This document shows, piece after piece, positions 39,624 to 50,700 of a DNA stretch of 64,000 nt. Both the position numbers and the translations under genes were made by a program. The notes under the pieces were generated by a model. It saw only the letters and a program-made list of their open reading frames with translations. It did not search any database and had not been told where the DNA came from. The number at the start of each line of letters is the position of its first letter. Position 1 is the first letter of the stretch. The stretch comes from Leishmania martiniquensis (taxonomy: Eukaryota; Euglenozoa; Kinetoplastea; Trypanosomatida; Trypanosomatidae), in the NCBI RefSeq assembly GCF_017916325.1, contig NC_090170.1, positions 870,001 through 934,000 on the forward strand. Reading direction: 5' to 3'.

Positions 39624-42368
39624 GACGACAGAATGGGTGGTGGCGTGCCGTTTCAAGGAGATGGTGGACATGCAGGCGGCCCCAGCTCTCTGGATGTGAC
39701 GGACGGCCATCATGCCCATGCCCAAGCTCGTCTGTGTTGCCGTCTTACGGCTGTGCTTGGGTGAAAAGTAGCCTACTCCACTGTGTGCTGCATAGTCTTG
39801 TTGCTGGTCCTGTGTGACGCATTATGCTGCACCATCTTGTGCGGCTCCCGCAGTCCGTGCATCTTAGCGTTGTGCTCACAGCTGCCCCAATTGTGCTACC
39901 TCCTTCCCTCCTCGCGCACCGAGATTTCTTGTGCGAGCAGTTGTCCATGCTATCATTGCGCTTCCCAACCTTTCTGGACATGGATCTGCTCGAGCGAAGC
40001 GAAGCGGGCTCGGTGAGGTAGGTAGTGCAGTTGTTTACGCGTCCGCGCGCGTATCCACGAAGGTTGCGCTCACCGTCGTTGCGAGCATCGAGCGCGCTCT
40101 CTACCTAAAGCGCCTCTTCCCCGCCCACGAGCGTGCACCGAATCGATGAGGTTCCTCTCTCTCTCATGTGCTACTGCAACGACAGTTTATGAGTCTCTTT
40201 CTCAATGAACGCTTCTCTGCCCACCGCCTTTTCCTCTGCCTTCTCTTTTTTTCTTCCACCTGCCCTCTTCCCTCCTTCCTCGTTCGCTTCCCCGTCTCCT
40301 CCTTGACCCAACACCGGGCTTGTGCGGTAGGCTGAGGAACACACATCCTATGTATATTTCTTGAGGCTGGCTCTACTGGATCAGTAAATCGCAGCAACAT
40401 AGTTTCAATTTCTTCCGCGCCTCGCCTCTTCAATTCTTCCCTCCGCGCGGCAAGCGCGTCTCGAACCGCTTCGCCGGCGACGACCACGATAACGACAGTG
40501 CCCCCCCTTACAGCCGTCGTTCTACTCTCTCTCTTACTTTTGCCTCCGCGTGCTTTCTCCGACGAGGAGCGAAGAGGTTGCAGAGCGCTCTTCGTTTTCC
40601 TCCGTCGACGGAGAAGCACCGATACACTTGCGAGGTCCTTCGACGCTGCTGAAGAGACAGGGTCTTGTCCACCTTTGCACACAAGCAAATACTCCGACAT
40701 TCACACACACACACACAGTGTTGAGAGCAGGCCGCGAAACGGTATCAGTCGATTGCGCATCCTGACGCCTCCCTTCGCTTTTTTCTTTTGGTGTTCTCCC
40801 CTCTTGCCCTCCGTCGCCCTTTCCTTGTCTTCTCTGTCGCTTCAACTATTCTTTCCCTCCTGTCTCTTGCCGCGTGCTTAAGAGGACGGATAGAGCACCC
40901 CTAAATCCTCTCCTTCCCCGCTGTGCCTTTCCTCCTTTGCTGCCCTGCCGTTCCGTGCAGCTGCCTTCTCGCCCTTTCGCCGAAGATCACTTCACCTTTT
41001 CACCCCGCGCGCCTACCTCTCAACGCGCATCATCTCCCAAGGCGACGGGGGCGGGTGGCGCGTTCTCCCCCCCTGATCTGACCTGCGTCTGGTTGCTTTT
41101 CTTCCTGTGTTTTATCTTCTTGGAGCTCGTAGTATGAGAACAACAGAAGTGCGCATATATATATATATATATGTTTGTTTTTGGCCTCTTTTCTCACTCT
41201 CTTTTTTCTTCCTGTGTTTCCTCTTCGCCGCCACTTCTTTTTTTTTGCTTGCTTGTTGGTTTCCGCTCCATATTTGGACGTGACAGGGGCGCATCGCAGC
41301 AAAAAAGAAAAGGAAAGGAGCCTTCGCGTGCCATCACAGTGATTGAGCCTCCCCCCTTCTCTCCCCCTCTCTTTCCCCCTTCCTATTGCTCCTGTCTACG
41401 AGACGGAAACGCTTCTGGTGTGCATGTGGCTTCTCCCTGTTCGTGTCTGTGTGCCCTCTTAATGCTCGCATGCGGTGCTTGTGCCCGCCTTCTCGGTGTC
41501 TTCCCGCTCCCCTCTGCCACTCTCTTCCTCTCCTTCTTTCCTTGCTTAGTATGCTCAATTTTCGTTGCTCTCCTCTTCTGTGTCTTTCGTTCTTTCCCCT
41601 TGTATGCGCGTGATCCATCATCCACCTCTGTTCTCTTCGTGCGACGTGAGCACCTCCGCTTGTTTCGCTCCTTTCCTTGTCCGTTTCGTGTTTCTCTTAC
41701 CCCCCTTTTTCTGTAGCTCACATTGTTTGCTTGGCGCCGCGTGCGTGCCCCGATTCTCTTCTCGTCCCGCTGTGGAGCGTCGCAGGATCCGAACATAGAA
41801 AGAGGGGTACGTCTCGCGCCAAGCGCGTAAGCACACGCAGACACACACGCATACAACAGAGTCAGTGTAGCAAAAACAGGCACTGACCCGCTTGCACTCT
41901 CTGGAAGGCTACGGTGGTGAGCCTGCGGGCTTCCGGCTTCCTTCGTTTCGTTTGTTGTCGTGTCATCGAGTCGACCTTTGCCACGTGGGGGCAGCTTTGA
42001 CTCTCTTGAAAAGCTGTGCTACGGCGACTTGCATGAAATTTGCTTACACCCTGAACTTCCTCTCATTTCATCTCACTACGCAGTGGTGCCAAAGCGAAGA
42101 AGCAAAGAAGGGAAAGAGCCGCGTACTGCTTTGCTGAGCCCCTGCGCGCAAACACGCGTGGACGCGGGAGAGAGCAGTACGACCGGAGGCAGTGTAAGCG
42201 GAGGGCGAGAAATTGAAAGAGGACGAGGTCGGGGGGAGGGGGAGGGCACGAGCCGCGAGCGTTAGTGGAGCAGTTGTGCCGCGGTGGGATTCCATCTATC
42301 CCCCCGCAGCTCTCTCCCTTTCTCTCAAGAGCGACTAGCCCTGATCACACTTCGTCATCGGCAGTCGA
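39624..42368. other. 2.7 kb spacer
   Basis: No supported gene. Most of it (40150-41780) is strongly pyrimidine-rich, with CA runs at 40700-40718 and a TA run at 41154-41172. Open frames here translate to Ser/Phe/Leu/Cys-rich low complexity. A short tract at about 42308-42326 gives the nearest acceptor for the kinase, AG at 42328-42329. Confidence 0.65.
42328..42329 (+). promoter_or_regulatory. Predicted spliced-leader acceptor for the kinase gene
   Basis: GCTCTCTCCCTTTCTCTCAAG lies 40 bases before the ATG at 42369. Confidence 0.4.
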
Positions 42369-45300
42369 ATGAGCGTCACCCAAGGGAAAGTGGGTGGTCT
42401 TGAAAAGGCGACTTTGCCGACCATCGAAAAGAGTGTGGTTCCGATTTCGCACCCCGCCGCCGCCTCAAGCTCGCTCAGCAATGAGCGCAACCCCCTCATT
42501 GATGACCTCTTCGACGATCTCAGGCAGAACTCCTTCCTTGAGAATGTCTGCAGTGTCGGTCACGTGCAGGGAAAGAGCGTCGGCGATTGTGAAGGTTTTT
42601 CGAAGTTTGGCGCAGGTATGCAACGCTCCAGCGCGGCATCGGAGACGAGTAGTCGCAGCAGCAGCTGCACACCGCAGTACCAGGAGGCCATGGATATTAT
42701 TCGCCAGACTAGTCAGCATTTTGTACACGCAATGCGGATGCACGAGCTGGAGGATTTCTTCTCTCCCACCAGCGGTGAGAAAGCCGAGGACGCCCTTCGG
42801 CGTCAGCTTTGCAGCAAAAGTAAACAGGAGGTGGTAGCGGTGGTGCTGACCTTAGTCGATCTCCTCGAGGAGGTTCGAAAGGCAAGAGGCCACGTATCGC
42901 TAAGCTCCGCTGAGGTTTCGCACTGCCCTGGAGTTAGGCGAAATCGTGCCTGCTCCAGTAGCATGATCTCGACAGTGAGCACGGCAAGCCTTATGCGCCC
43001 GCCAGTGCATGAGACCAATCAGCTCGCTATGGCATACGATCAGCAAGGCAACCGCATGATTAACTGCTACAAGGTAATCGCGGACTTAGGGAGCGGCGCG
43101 TACGGCAAAGTGAAGCTTGGGGCTGACGTGAATAGTGGCCAGATGGTTGCCATCAAGATAATCAACAAGAAGCTTCTCAAGAGAAAGATCGGCGGCCTTG
43201 GCGCTAAGAACCAGGAGGCGGCGCTGAAGCGTGAGATCGCGATCATGAAGAAAGTTCGGCACCGAAACTGCGTATCTCTTTACGAGGTGATCGACGACCC
43301 CGACTCGAACATGCTGTACCTGATCATGGAGTACGTTCCTAACGGGCCAGTGGTCCGTTTGAAGCCGCAGGAGCTCGGCAGCGCTGCCTTAGAGTCGATC
43401 GAGGCTGGCATTCCGCTGAACGGCGAGGTGTGCAGCAAGGCCCTGATACGGTGTGCGGTGCGGCAGTCCGCCTCGGGTGGGACCGCACCCCTTACCGGCG
43501 CAGAGATCGCCAGTAATCCAACGGTTTTCCTCTGCAAGCCGCTTAGTCAGCACATCTGCGCGATGTACCTACGCCAGCTCGTGAGTGGTCTGCGATATAT
43601 GCACAAGCGGAATGTCGTGCACCATGACATCAAGCCGGACAACATCTTGCTCGGCACCAACCACCGTGTTTTCCTCACTGACTTTGGCGTTAGCGAAATC
43701 CTCTCTACCCGGCATGAGGCGAAGGATGCAGCGAAGAACGGTGACGGGAGCCGCGATAGCGCCGGTAGTGGCCTCTCCTCCAAATCTGATAGTAGTGAAT
43801 CGGCGGACGAGGACGGCAAGGGTGGCGGCACGCGCGGGAAGCCTCGTTTGGGTGCGGGCACCCTTCTCTTCACCGCACCGGAGCTGTTCGACAGCTCTGT
43901 GGATCAAAGCCGGCTGAACCCCCATTTGACCGACGTGTGGGCTCTCGGCGTCACGCTGTACTGTATGCTGGTCGGCATGTCGCCGTTCTCCGGTAACTCG
44001 TACGCCGAGTTGCGGAAGAACATCCTTACACAGACGTATCCGTGGTGCGGAAAGACGATGCACGAGGCACCACTGGCGGTGGAGTGGCGGGCCGTGCTGA
44101 ACGGGCTGCTGGCCAAGGACCCCGCCAGACGCTGGTCGCTTGTACATCTCAAGTCGTTCCTGGACCAGGAGAGCTTTCAGGATTCCATGCGACAGAGCGC
44201 GCTACACGAGGCGTCGCTGCAGAGTCGCTTCGCGACTGCTCTGGAGGGTGACGGGCCCCTTTCCTCCACAGCGCCTCGTGCTACTGGCTTCGCGAAGTCA
44301 TCTCGGGCTGCGGCGCCTGCGGCGGATCCCAAGCCACCGCTCGCGGGCGGCTCAATGGCGAGCAGCGCGAACCCCGCGTTACCCTCTGCTCGCGCGGTTC
44401 CTACCTTGACGCCCGTTTCCGCGCTCCCGGCAGAGCCGGAATGCGCTGCTCGCGGTTTCTCGTGGGACTTGAGCGTATCAGAGCAGGAGTTGCGGGACGC
44501 AACGCGAACGGTGAGGGTTGAGGTCATGCGGCAGAGAACCGTCATCTCCCTACACACGCGCGCCATAGTGCACCGCTTTGTCGAGGCAATTAGGGGGAGG
44601 CTACGAGGCCAGAACTTCATTCGGCTCAGCCGTGTTTCCCCTCGTGGCAGGGCTGTGTGCGTCGGCTCCCCGGCCTACATGCGAGTGCGCGCCAATGCCA
44701 GCCAGAGCAACAGCGCGACCAACTGTAGTGGCGAGATGATGAATTCACCGCAGGTGCCCGTCCTCACCACGGCGGCCAAGTTCCATCAAGTCAGCGAGGT
44801 CGGCTCCTTAGGCGGCAACTCTCGTCATCCAATTCCCAGGAAGTCCCGTTCACCGACGCAAGGGACTCTTTCGGTGTTGCGGCCGGGCGGCGGCGACAAT
44901 GAAGGCCGGACGCACGCGAATGGGACCGTGACCAACTGCAACCCTGACTGCCCCTTGCAGTCCTTGGACGCCATTCTCTCTATAGTGAACCTGAAAAGCA
45001 CCTCGGATGTGCAGTCTGTCGCCTATAGCTTGTCGTCATCGAGCGCCTCCTCGCGAGACTCCTTTTCTCCGCGGCGGGGGCACGATGAGGAGTGTGCTGG
45101 CAAGGGGCCCGGCAGCAGCAAAGGCGTCCTGACGAGCAGCTTGAAAACTTCAAGCGAGTACAACCAGGCAAGGGGGAGCGGGGCTGCCGCGGCAGCGATA
45201 TGCCCCCAAATACAGGCGCCATCGACGATAGCGCATACGATGATACACGATAGTGCGGCATCCTCAGTGTTCAGTGAAGAGGACGACCGGCAAAAAAGTG

Positions 45301-45740
45301 GCGCTAACGGCAACACAGGCCGGCTCATGGGATGCTTTCGACCTAAGCGAAGTCAGAGCGGCGCCACTCTCAGTGACGATTTCACCTCCTATCAAGTGAC
45401 GTTGGCGCCCAAGTCACGCTCCACGATGACTCCGCTCCGAGACTCGGCTCTCTATAGCGCCTGCACCGGCACGGGAGCGAGTACATCAAGTGGGCACTCC
45501 AGCACATCAACGGCCGCGAATTCTACCCGGGCGGCTGACAATTTTCCTGCCGTGCTCTCAAGCAAGGTCACCTCAGTGGCACAGCCGCCGGGCTTTTTCA
45601 GGAGCCGCTATTCCGTGGAGCCGTCGCAGCAGCGCCTCTGTGGTACCAAACTAGCAGCTCCCGTCTTGAGTTCCTACGAGGAGGTGCCGCATGCCGTGCC
45701 CTCCAAGTGCCGCGCCCATGGTCTTCGCAAAGGGGCGTGA
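42369..45740 (+). CDS. Ser/Thr protein kinase, CaMKK / SNF1-activating-kinase type, 1123 aa
   Basis: The kinase domain spans ~235-610. It has the glycine loop GSGAYGKV (241-248), VAIK with Lys263, the catalytic loop HHDIKPDN with Asp420 and Asn425, DFG (438-440), an activation-segment insert rich in Ser/Asp/Gly (~450-490), APE (503-505) and DVWALGVTLYCMLVG. The phrases YEVIDDPDSNMLYLIMEYV, NGPVV, DFGVSE and DVWALGVTLYC are the hallmark order of CaMKK, yeast Sak1/Tos3/Elm1 and plant SnAK kinases, which phosphorylate the activation loop of AMPK/SNF1-type kinases. Extra features are a ~55-residue insert between the hinge and PLSQHICAMYLRQLV, and His419 in place of the usual Arg of HRD. Residues 1-230 and 620-1123 are mainly disordered and Ser-rich. 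The C-terminal region contains many possible phosphosites and no calmodulin-binding segment that I can identify. Confidence 0.88.
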   Translation: MSVTQGKVGGLEKATLPTIEKSVVPISHPAAASSSLSNERNPLIDDLFDDLRQNSFLENVCSVGHVQGKSVGDCEGFSKFGAGMQRSSAASETSSRSSSCTPQYQEAMDIIRQTSQHFVHAMRMHELEDFFSPTSGEKAEDALRRQLCSKSKQEVVAVVLTLVDLLEEVRKARGHVSLSSAEVSHCPGVRRNRACSSSMISTVSTASLMRPPVHETNQLAMAYDQQGNRMINCYKVIADLGSGAYGKVKLGADVNSGQMVAIKIINKKLLKRKIGGLGAKNQEAALKREIAIMKKVRHRNCVSLYEVIDDPDSNMLYLIMEYVPNGPVVRLKPQELGSAALESIEAGIPLNGEVCSKALIRCAVRQSASGGTAPLTGAEIASNPTVFLCKPLSQHICAMYLRQLVSGLRYMHKRNVVHHDIKPDNILLGTNHRVFLTDFGVSEILSTRHEAKDAAKNGDGSRDSAGSGLSSKSDSSESADEDGKGGGTRGKPRLGAGTLLFTAPELFDSSVDQSRLNPHLTDVWALGVTLYCMLVGMSPFSGNSYAELRKNILTQTYPWCGKTMHEAPLAVEWRAVLNGLLAKDPARRWSLVHLKSFLDQESFQDSMRQSALHEASLQSRFATALEGDGPLSSTAPRATGFAKSSRAAAPAADPKPPLAGGSMASSANPALPSARAVPTLTPVSALPAEPECAARGFSWDLSVSEQELRDATRTVRVEVMRQRTVISLHTRAIVHRFVEAIRGRLRGQNFIRLSRVSPRGRAVCVGSPAYMRVRANASQSNSATNCSGEMMNSPQVPVLTTAAKFHQVSEVGSLGGNSRHPIPRKSRSPTQGTLSVLRPGGGDNEGRTHANGTVTNCNPDCPLQSLDAILSIVNLKSTSDVQSVAYSLSSSSASSRDSFSPRRGHDEECAGKGPGSSKGVLTSSLKTSSEYNQARGSGAAAAAICPQIQAPSTIAHTMIHDSAASSVFSEEDDRQKSGANGNTGRLMGCFRPKRSQSGATLSDDFTSYQVTLAPKSRSTMTPLRDSALYSACTGTGASTSSGHSSTSTAANSTRAADNFPAVLSSKVTSVAQPPGFFRSRYSVEPSQQRLCGTKLAAPVLSSYEEVPHAVPSKCRAHGLRKGA

Positions 45741-47168
45741 CCAGCGTAGAGGAGCCAGGGTGAAGGAGCACGAAGAAATAGAAGGGAAGAAGGCTTGGGA
45801 AGGGCAGAAGTGCTTTCGTTACAGCCCAGCATGCAAGAGAGACGCAGGAGGATGTGCTCGTTGTGGTAAAGTATCAGTACATTCATGTGGCAATCATAGC
45901 GTGTGCGGGTGCGTGTGTGTGTGTCTTGTTATATCCACTTTGGACGGGTGAGTTAAGGATGCCTTGCGGGCATGTGCTTCCTTCTTTCGTTCTGCTTTAC
46001 GCTTTCCCTCGTGTATGCTCCTGCTCCATGCCACAGGATGTTAGCTGGAGGAAGAGCGACTGTATACCTCGAGTACTCCTTCACAAGCTTCAACGTGTTT
46101 CTGTCGCCCCGGTGATGTTTTGCTTCTTCTTTGCGTGTTTCTTGCTTGCGCCGTCCATATCGGCCTTCTCTCTCTCTCTCTCTTTTCCCCTCCCCTCCCC
46201 TTCTCTCTTCTCTCACCCTTGCCATCGCCTCTCTCCTCCAGCAATGTCACGGTGCCACTGTGACGCATACATGTTTCCCTTCCTCCCGTGTTACACCGTT
46301 TACCCGCCTTGTCTGCTCTTTCGAATGCTGTAGCGCATCAACGTTTTGACTTCTCCGCACTTCCCGCCTTCTTTTTCTTTCTTTTTTTCGTTCCCTTCAT
46401 CTTCGCCTTCTCCTTTGCCCGTCACGTTCTCTGTCCTCTTTCTCCTCTCCACCGTTTTTTTTTGTTTTGTTTATGCTCTTAGTCCGTTGACTCTTGGAAA
46501 TTTCTCGCGCACAGGTGCGCTATTAGCCACGCCCTCGCTCACCCCCTCCCCCGCTTTTCCTCCTTCCTCCTCCGTACCACACACACACACAACGCAATAC
46601 ACAACAGGGGAAAGGGAGAAAGAAGCGTCTTGTGTCTCTCTCTGTGTACCCCTTTTTCTCCGCTCGTTATTCTCTCGCTCCGCTCCGCTTTCCTCCTTCC
46701 CTCGTTCTTTGCACCTATGCTCGACGCCTCATCGCTCCTGCATACGCCGCCCTCCGTATCCTTTTTATCATCATGTGTGGCTCCTTCACAGCTTATGTAT
46801 ACTAGTTATTCCAGGCGCTGGAGGAGAGGGGTTTGTGGAGAGAAATCGAGGGGGGTCGTCGCCACGACAACAGGCACGAGCCACTCCTCCATCCTCCACC
46901 CACATACAAAAAGCGCGCGATCCGGAGAGCGAATGCGTGTGCGCTTCCCAATTTCTTTTTGCTTTCACGCCATTCATTCGCAGAGATTCTTTGCTTCTAA
47001 GCTGAAGGAATGCTCTGCCGCATCTCTTACCTTTGTGCGCTCTTCGTGCACGTCCGCACATGAGAACGGGTGCACGCGTATGTGTCAGCCTACGGGTGTG
47101 CGTCCGCATCAATGCTTTCGCTTCCGTCGCAATGGCTGCGCCCCTGGTGCCGGGTGACAGCCCAGTGT
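45741..47168. other. 3' spacer of the kinase gene, left of repeat copy 2
   Basis: No gene seen. It is strongly pyrimidine-rich (46150-46720) with GT and CA runs at 45905-45922 and 46577-46592. The repeat at 47169 begins about 1.4 kb after the kinase stop codon, so it may be in that 3' UTR. Confidence 0.65.
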
Positions 47169-47753
47169 AGCCCCTCACGATCTAACACCACGCCGATCCC
47201 TCTCGGGAAGGGGGGGCGCCACGCGGCCCCTTATCCCCCTGCCCGTGCCGAGCCGCTTTCCATGGTAATACAGGGTGAGGCACCTGTGACGTAGCGAAGT
47301 GTGTGTGTGTGGGAGGGGCTGTGTAGCGCTGGCGGTGTCCGTGGTGCGGTCCTCAACGGTGTTGCGCCGGAGCGGCCTGTGGCGGCGAATGCACTTGCAG
47401 CTTTCTCGTGATGAGCAGAGAGTGTCCGCCCGGCGCGAACGCATCTCACTCGGCCCTCAGCGCCTCCTGCTGGCGGTGGTGGTGTCGAGGGTGGGGGGAA
47501 GTCTGAGCTGCCCCCCGAGGGGGACGCACGAGGTGGCGACTGGCATGAGGGGCGGGGCTGCGAGGCAGAGCGTGACGCGTGTGGGTGGGCCGAGCTCGGG
47601 GCCGAGGCCTGTACTGAGATGGCTGCGTGAGCGCGTGGCGGTAACAGGTGCCCACCGCTGCCTCTCACGCTGCGGTGACGAGGCTGTGTGTGGCCGACAA
47701 GGCTGGGGATAGACCAAACTTATGTTTTGTAGAGGATTGACCATCCTGGGAAG
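47169..47753 (+). repeat. Dispersed 585-bp repeat, copy 2
   Basis: Base by base this block equals 57732-58316; similarity may start a few bases earlier, at CCAG. It is GC-rich, contains a GT run near 47299-47311, and ends CCATCCTGGGAAG, followed here by a short A-run (GAAAAAAA). Open frames of ~137 codons on the + strand and ~145 on the - strand cross it, but they have biased low-complexity composition and are unlikely to be genes. Its size, its position downstream of a gene and the A-run recall SIDER-type degenerate retroposons of Leishmania. Perfect identity between copies does not fit an old SIDER. Confidence 0.93.
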
Positions 47754-50700
47754 AAAAAAATTGTACGAAGATGTCGTCAAGTGGCGCTACGGGGTAGTCA
47801 TAAGATTGGGTAGCTGAGCATCGCTTTCGCCCAGCTACTGACTGAAAGTGGACCTTTGGGGTGGGGTGGTGGTGGGGGTAATCGCTGGAGCTTGTGCTGT
47901 GTGATGACTGCCTCCTTCCCCTCCCGAGAACTTTATGCAGAGGATCCTTGTGCGCTTTCTAGGAGGGATGCACGTCTGCACAGTGGTTCTTCTCGCACGC
48001 ACTGTGTGTTTATCTTTCTTTTTCCTTTGCGTATGTGTGTACGACGCCAATTCTTCCGTTTTTCAACTTTCCTCATGTCTTTTTCGCATAAGATTCACCC
48101 TGACGCTTCTCCTGAGCACATTCTAAACGAGTTGACGCGGTGGACGTGGAAGGGACCGTCCTGACGACGCATGGACTCTGTCCTTTCTCTTTGACGATCG
48201 CGCTGTTGTCCTCCACCTCGCGGGGTCTCCCGTTGTTTACGCGCATGGAGGCTTATACACAAGACTGGAGACATCGAAAATGACTGCTTCCGCTTTCAGT
48301 GGCGATGCTCTCGGAATGCTGGCGGCCGTGAATAAGTAGCGCAGCTGCGCTGTAGTACTCTAAAGGTACCCTGCCGGGAGGGTGGGGGCTTATGGAGTTA
48401 CCTGAGTGTGGAGAAAGCAAAGGCGTTAGAGCTCTTCATGCAAGCGTACTTGTGACTCGATGGCAGCGGGCCTCATCATCTCTTTCAAAGGGAAGTAGCG
48501 GCAAGGGATTCGCCCAGGAACCCCGCTCGCGGATTGGCGCGCGGCGAAGGAGAGGGCGCTCGGCGGTGTTTACCGTCCAAGGGAACTCTAGGAGCATCCG
48601 CCAACCGACCCCTCCCCTGTAGCTGTCCTGTTGGGGAGGGGATGCGGCGCTCTTCGTAGACTCGAAGCATGAGATCGTTGGAGTGAGGATATGCGTCTGC
48701 TGGCGGGCGCGCTTCTGACGCTGTGAACCGCGGGCAGCGTGAGTGGTTCGTTGAAGCTTCTTCAGAGCCTCCCAACTGCCAAGAGAGTGCCCGCTTTCCC
48801 GTCTCGCACGCCGTTGTGGGCCCTGAAGCGCTCCCCTAGCTTTCCTTTGACTCCTATCACTGAGGTGGGGGTACACAGCGGCGGCTGCGGTTAAAGTCAC
48901 TGCCACAAGCCTCTTTGAGAGCACTGCGCGCGACCGCCGGCGCCCGCTGGACAGACTCATCGCTGAATGACTCAAAGCGGCTGCAGACCGTTGGCAGCCG
49001 CAGGCGAAGCGAAAGCCCTGTGAAGAGGAGAGAGGCTGCGAATGGTGCTGGCGCTGCTGCTTTGCGTGAGGGAGCCTTTTCTTTTGGGATAGGGGGTTGG
49101 GGGAGTGTGTGGGGCGTGGGGTGGGCTGCCTCGCGGCGTCGCGCTGACGATCAATAGATCCCAAGGAGGCTTTGTGCGTGCGGGGGAGAGAGCCCACCCA
49201 CGGAAGGATTCGTTAGCCTCTACCCAGAGGGCCCCGGCGCCCGCGACGTGTGGCTGCCGAAGCTGAAGGTGTGATCTGCCAGCAATACTACAGCTTTGGC
49301 CCCCCCTTGGGACAACTGCTTCTGCCCTCTCTGCCCTAGTGAAACGCCTTCAGCAGAAGGGGGCTGGCATCCCTACCCAACTGGTGGATAGGCCTCCGAC
49401 GTCCCAGCTCATCGCTGTCGTCAAGTGGTTTCGAAGAGTCACTGAGATGAGGGCTCCGCCTACGAGGCCAACGACCCGAACATCAGCAGCCACCAGTCCC
49501 GCGCGAGTACGACGACACGGCACGCGCTAAAGCGGGTTGACCGGAGAAGCTGGGCGACGGTGCCCAAAATGACGAGGGATGTCCACTGACGGCGGTTGTG
49601 CGAGCTGCGAGCGATGCCGGCTCCCTCGCTCAAGCACCACACCTTGTGGCTCCTGCAGTGGCCGAACGGATCCACTTCATGGCTGCCGCCGGAAAGTGAA
49701 AGGTGGCCGAAAGCCGCGAAGGTCCTCATCACAGCCAGAAGGAGCTGTAGCACTGCGGCCACCTGTACACCAGCCAGCGGGAGTGGAGCCCACCGAGCCG
49801 CTAGATGGAGCAGATAACAGCGACACCCGGCGCCCAAGGCTGCGAGCGGAAGAGGGTAGCGGAGCCTCTGCCTCCAAATACACAGGAGCAGAGGGATGCT
49901 GCACCGTCACCCACGCGCCGAGGGATACTCTCCCCTGCGGGGCATCGCTGTTGTTGTTGAAGCAGTGCAGGTGCTTGTGACCTGAGCTGTCTACCGCCTG
50001 TGGGCGCTTCAGTGTCGGGGTTAGTGTGGCGTCTGCTTCGCGCCCGACGGCCCCGCTTAACCGCACTACCCCTCCATCCTAGAAAGGGGTGGAGTGGGGG
50101 GGCGTAAGAGGATACCGAAACGCCGTGGCCGGCCGATTATGGTGTAGCCCTCACCATATGCTGGAAGGAAGAGTGCTCGCTTGCTCACCGCCCGCACTCC
50201 GGTGCCGTCAGCTGTGCGTCCCTCCTCCCCACTCCCGCGGGCCACCGCGTGCGCAGAACGACGGCCTCGGCGAGGTGCGCTTTTTCCGCGCGACTCCTTT
50301 TCAAGATCGGCGATACAGTGTGTGTGTGTGTGTTCTGTGTCGCCGCGGTGGGGCACCTTACAGTGCCTGGCGTCCTGCAACTAGGGTCCATGCCTGTCGA
50401 GAGAACAGGCGGGTTGACATGCTCGCCAGATCCCCGGGCTACGGCCTCCAACACACGGGGCGGAGGCCAAGACCGCACTGATCAGTGTCAGTGCCACCTT
50501 CTTCGATCAGACGACCTTTGCTGGAAGCCCAGAGCGGTCTTGTACGAAATTCACCGTCTTGAGGGTGCTCGTGGTGTGCTGGCCCTGCCCCCTTCGGCCT
50601 TCTCCATGGCCACCGCACCTTGAGCGCAACGCCCTCACTGAGCTGAAGTGTTGCCGCGGGTCAGCTTGTGGCCTGGGCAGTCATGGGCATGGCTGCCCTC

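Noticed and set aside
41171..41716. 181-codon frame with apparent hydrophobic segments
   Set aside because: The Phe/Leu/Ser/Cys-rich product comes from C/T tracts upstream of the kinase gene and is not a membrane protein.
46346..47005. 219-codon + strand frame rich in Ser, Phe and Pro
   Set aside because: Direct translation of pyrimidine-rich spacer; same composition as other UTR stretches in the window.
47231..47712. Overlapping open frames of ~145 codons (- strand) and ~137 codons (+ strand) in the repeat, seen again at 57794-58275 and in part at 17085-17680
   Set aside because: They overlap on both strands, are rich in Arg, Ser, Pro and Gly, and exist because the repeat is GC-rich and lacks stops. 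No splice context or domain supports them.
48436..49197. 253-codon - strand frame
   Set aside because: Low-complexity Arg/Ser/Gln-rich product on the strand opposite to all real genes, with no recognisable segment. More likely chance within decayed sequence.
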